Shown here piece by piece: positions 4,708 to 7,470 of a stretch of DNA of 7,470 nt (the stretch's first letter is position 1; every line of letters begins with the position of its first letter). Origin of the DNA: Alphaproteobacteria bacterium (GTDB lineage Bacteria; Pseudomonadota; Alphaproteobacteria; Rickettsiales; Rickettsiaceae); contig JAHDBQ010000041.1 in assembly GCA_020630305.1 (NCBI GenBank), positions 1 to 7,470 on the forward strand, written 5' to 3'. The translations under genes were made by a program, and so were the position numbers. The notes beneath the pieces are model-generated. The model saw only the letters and a program-made list of their open reading frames with translations. It did no database searches and had not been told where the DNA came from.

Positions 4708-7470
4708 ATGAAAAGAAGTGAAGAAGTTAACAGTAGCTTAGTAGGTCAACAGGCAAAAAGACAAAAAACATCTGAAGAATTAGCGAGTTCTTCAAGTTCA
4801 GATGCAAATAGCAAAAGGCCAGCTGAAGCGCTAGAAGCGCATGACAAAGGACATAAAAAGCCTAAAACTATGCTTGATGAGTTTATTAGTTTTACAAAAA
4901 ATAATGATTTAGAGTCTTGCAAAAACTATCTTGAGCACCACCCTGAATTGATTTGCCAGAAGGATGCTAATGAGAATTCATTGCTGCATTATACAGCTTC
5001 GAGTGGTAAATTGAATGCGTTTCAAGCTTTTATAGAAACAGGAGCTAAAATCGATGTTATAAACAAAGATGGACACACAGCGCTTCATTTGGCAATCTTC
5101 AATAAACACTCCGCTATAGCTAAAATACTTATAGAAAATACAAGTAAAGATAAGATTGATGCTGTTGATAAACACGGCCAAACGGCTGTTTATATAGCTG
5201 CTTGGAAAGGTGAGGTAGAAATAATTAAACTTCTTGTAAGTAAAGGAGCTGATGTTAATAAGGCAACAGAAAGTGATGGATCTTCACCGCTCCATACAGC
5301 TGCCAAGTATGGTAATGTTAATGCACTTCAAGTACTTATAGAAGTAGGAGCTAATGTTAACGCTATAAATAATGTCAAACAAACTCCGCTTCAAGTAGCA
5401 ATCTTGCATAAGCAATCAGCTGCAGCTAAACTACTTGTAGAAGATACAAGTAAAGCTAACATTGATGCTATTGATATGCACGGCCAAACGGCTGTTTGTA
5501 TAGCTGCTTGGAAAGGTGAGGTAGAAATAATTAAACTTCTTGTAAGTAAAGGAGCTGATGTTAATAAGGCAACAGAAAGTGATGGATCTTCACCGCTCCA
5601 TACAGCTGCCAAGTATGGTAATGTTAATGCACTTCAAGTACTTATAGAAGTAGGAGCTAATGTTAACGCTATAAATAATGTCAAACAAACTCCGCTTCAT
5701 TTAGCAATCTTATATAAGCAATCAGCCGCAGCTAAACTACTTGTAGAAAATACAAGTAAAGCTAACATTGATGCTATTGATATGCACGGCCAAACGGCGG
5801 TTTATATAGCTGCTTGGAAAGGTGAGGTGGAAATAATTAAACTTCTTGCAAGCAAAGGAGCTGATGTTACTAAGGTAAAAGAAGGGAACGGATATACTCC
5901 GCTTCATACAGCTGCCCAGAATGGTAATATTAATGTACTTCAATTACTTATAGAATTAGGAACTAACATTGATGCTGTTAGTAAATACGACCAAACGCCG
6001 GTTTATATAGCTGCCTGCAAAGGTGAGGTAGAAGTAATTGAACTTCTTGCAAAAAAAGGAGCCGATGTTAATAAGAAAGAAGTAAGAAATGGGTACTCTC
6101 CTCTTCATGTAGCAATATGCGAAGGTCAAGCAGCTGCTATTGAATCTCTTATAAAAAATGGAGTTGATGTTAGTAAAATTGGTCAGCAGCTTCTTGATTT
6201 TGCAGTGCGTTGTCAGCAACCAGATTCAATTAAAGCCCTGATAAAAAATGGAGTTAAATTTTACATAAGTAATAAAACTATATTGCATACAATTGCCGGT
6301 TACAATGAAATAGTAGGCGATGAGGTGAAAAAAACTAAATTCGCAGATGATAAATTAAAGGAAGTTCAAACAATTCTCAAGCTAGATAATATTAAAGATT
6401 TTATAGATTTAGAGTGCGAGGGTGGTGCAGCAATTTGGCTTGCAGCAAAAAAAGGTCATTTACCTATAGTAAATGCTTTAATAAAAGCAGGGGCTAATTT
6501 TAATATTAGGGATAGCAGAGGAAAAACTCTTCTTCAATACTCAATAGAAAATAAAAAAACAGAGTTAGCTAAAATGCTTCTTGAGCAAGATAATATTAAT
6601 ATTCATATATATAGCGCCAATTCAGATAGTCCTTTCATTATGTCTATAAAAAAAGGAATGGCAGATGTAGTATCCCAAATTTCAGGAAAGTTAGATAGTA
6701 TTGATTGGGTTAATGGACAAAATACATTAAACGTAGCAATTACTTCTGGGGGCTCCCATAAACAAAAAATAATAAAAGAGCTGATAGAAAAAGGTGCTGA
6801 CGTCAATGTGATATATCAAAGAAAGACTCCTCTAATGCATACAGCCCGTAGAAATATTTCCGATAAGATGAAATTGAATATAGCAAAACAATTATTAGAA
6901 CAAAAAGCAGATATTTATTATACTGGTGAAAGAAATCAAACTGCTTTTTCTTTGTTTTCAGGAAATAATACCATAACAAAATTGCTGCTAGATACAGTAG
7001 AAACACGCATAGAAAAATCTATTTCAAAAGTAAGTGAATTACAAGAAGCTAACGAGGGGCAAAAAATTGACATAAAAGATCTTCTTGACAAAGTATCTGT
7101 TCTTGGCATGCTACATTGCTTTGCTTCGGTCGCTGCTAGTCGAAATATAAATCAAGAGCTCAAGGCGAAAGTAGAGCAGTTTTCTAATCAGCTAGATCAT
7201 CATATAGCTTTACACTGGCCTTTAATAGAAAGATCATGCAAGTATATGGATACTATGCTTTCTGAAAAATCAGCGGCCTTTGAAACTGTATATTATAATT
7301 TTATGGGCGAAATGATTTTGGAAGATTGGAAGACAAAAGCTTCTAATATTAATTACAGAAAGGTTTTAACCGTTCAAGAAAAAGAAATTATCACTATTGG
7401 TACAAAAGAGACCGTTCAAGCGCAAGCTATTGATACAGATCAGGCTGATCCTATCGATATAAAGGGTGAT
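4708..7470 (+). CDS. Large multi-ankyrin protein, 3' end outside the window (at least 921 aa)
   Basis: The frame opened by ATG 4708 has no stop through 7470, giving 921 codons and an incomplete C terminus. Residues 1-54 are polar and basic, with a Ser run (27-31), AKRQK (16-20) and a bipartite basic pattern KR at 36-37 and KKPK at 50-53. About 20 ankyrin-like units follow from roughly 55 to 770, mostly 30-35 aa. The best matches are TAVYIAAWKGEVEIIKLL, SPLHTAAKYGNVNALQVL and TPLHLAILYKQSAAAKLL, with GADVN loops. Units around 287-390 are near copies of those before them (see repeat entry). Units after about residue 490 are degenerate, one with an insertion near 535-560. From about 772 to the edge the protein is non-ankyrin, mostly helical at first and then Thr/Gln/Asp-rich. 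There is no signal peptide or membrane segment. Many-ankyrin proteins of intracellular bacteria are often type I or IV secreted effectors; here that is inference. It is driven by a consensus promoter and is divergent from the protease. Confidence 0.93.
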   Translation, partial: MKRSEEVNSSLVGQQAKRQKTSEELASSSSSDANSKRPAEALEAHDKGHKKPKTMLDEFISFTKNNDLESCKNYLEHHPELICQKDANENSLLHYTASSGKLNAFQAFIETGAKIDVINKDGHTALHLAIFNKHSAIAKILIENTSKDKIDAVDKHGQTAVYIAAWKGEVEIIKLLVSKGADVNKATESDGSSPLHTAAKYGNVNALQVLIEVGANVNAINNVKQTPLQVAILHKQSAAAKLLVEDTSKANIDAIDMHGQTAVCIAAWKGEVEIIKLLVSKGADVNKATESDGSSPLHTAAKYGNVNALQVLIEVGANVNAINNVKQTPLHLAILYKQSAAAKLLVENTSKANIDAIDMHGQTAVYIAAWKGEVEIIKLLASKGADVTKVKEGNGYTPLHTAAQNGNINVLQLLIELGTNIDAVSKYDQTPVYIAACKGEVEVIELLAKKGADVNKKEVRNGYSPLHVAICEGQAAAIESLIKNGVDVSKIGQQLLDFAVRCQQPDSIKALIKNGVKFYISNKTILHTIAGYNEIVGDEVKKTKFADDKLKEVQTILKLDNIKDFIDLECEGGAAIWLAAKKGHLPIVNALIKAGANFNIRDSRGKTLLQYSIENKKTELAKMLLEQDNINIHIYSANSDSPFIMSIKKGMADVVSQISGKLDSIDWVNGQNTLNVAITSGGSHKQKIIKELIEKGADVNVIYQRKTPLMHTARRNISDKMKLNIAKQLLEQKADIYYTGERNQTAFSLFSGNNTITKLLLDTVETRIEKSISKVSELQEANEGQKIDIKDLLDKVSVLGMLHCFASVAASRNINQELKAKVEQFSNQLDHHIALHWPLIERSCKYMDTMLSEKSAAFETVYYNFMGEMILEDWKTKASNINYRKVLTVQEKEIITIGTKETVQAQAIDTDQADPIDIKGD
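5161..5973 (+). repeat. 306-bp in-frame tandem repeat inside the ankyrin gene
   Basis: Unit 1 (5161-5466) and unit 2 (5467-5772) are each 306 bp, i.e. 102 codons or three ankyrin repeats of types A-B-C. A third, truncated unit (5773-5973, 201 bp) keeps A and a diverged B but lacks C. A still more diverged B-C pair precedes unit 1 (about 4978-5160). Between units 1 and 2 the stretch 5193-5393 equals 5499-5699 base for base over 201 bp, including silent positions, which indicates a recent duplication or gene conversion. Units 2 and 3 agree closely only across the junction. Confidence 0.92.

Noticed and set aside
2573..4815. Shared SDANS peptide in the orphan protein and the N-terminal tail of the large ankyrin protein
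   Set aside because: Five residues in Ser-rich, low-complexity segments with different codons; chance is the simplest explanation.
5391..6219. Minus-strand open frames with repeated Ser/Phe/Tyr-rich translations under the ankyrin repeats
   Set aside because: They are antisense reflections of the repeated ankyrin codons: they repeat with the same period, lack ribosome-binding sites and lie wholly inside a well-supported + strand gene.
6603..7006. Two 67-aa minus-strand frames, one hydrophobic enough to suggest a membrane protein
   Set aside because: The hydrophobic translation comes from reading Lys/Glu-rich A-rich codons backwards as Phe/Leu. The + strand frame is continuous and ankyrin-like here.

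Overview
The window is AT-rich (roughly a third G+C by eye) and compact. It carries two ankyrin-repeat proteins, a TrxR-like ferredoxin-NADP+ reductase and a secreted HtrA-like protease. This combination suggests an obligate intracellular alphaproteobacterium, most likely a member of the Rickettsiales or a related protist/arthropod endosymbiont. No marker gene fixes the lineage, so the assignment is an inference. There is no rRNA, tRNA, CRISPR array or insertion sequence.

Layout. Positions 1-145 hold a leader with an extended -10 promoter and a very good Shine-Dalgarno sequence for a GTG-started 402-aa ankyrin protein (146-1354, +). A short gap with a second extended -10 box leads to a 336-aa ferredoxin-NADP+ reductase (1459-2469, +). 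Next comes a gap with two small palindromes and a 93-aa acidic orphan protein (2555-2836, +). Converging on it is a 505-aa exported serine protease (2938-4455, -). Its trypsin-like domain and two PDZ-like regions resemble the first half of eukaryotic Nma111/DEGP7 more than ordinary DegP. A 252-bp divergent control region (4456-4707) separates the protease from a very long ankyrin ORF (4708-7470, +). That ORF starts at an ATG behind a near-perfect sigma-70 promoter, stays open for 921 codons and runs off the window end.

Most notable is this right-hand half. The large ankyrin protein begins with a Ser-rich, basic N-terminal tail containing a nucleoplasmin-like bipartite nuclear-localisation pattern. 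It then has about 20 ankyrin-like repeats, part of which arose by a recent 306-bp (three-ankyrin) tandem duplication with 201 bp of perfect identity, and it ends in a non-ankyrin helical region. Each of the two divergent promoters is overlapped by its own inverted repeat, and the protease leader also has a perfect 16-bp tandem repeat. A plausible but untested reading is a host-directed effector paired with a regulated envelope or secreted protease. The reductase is housekeeping, supplying reduced ferredoxin for example for Fe-S cluster assembly.
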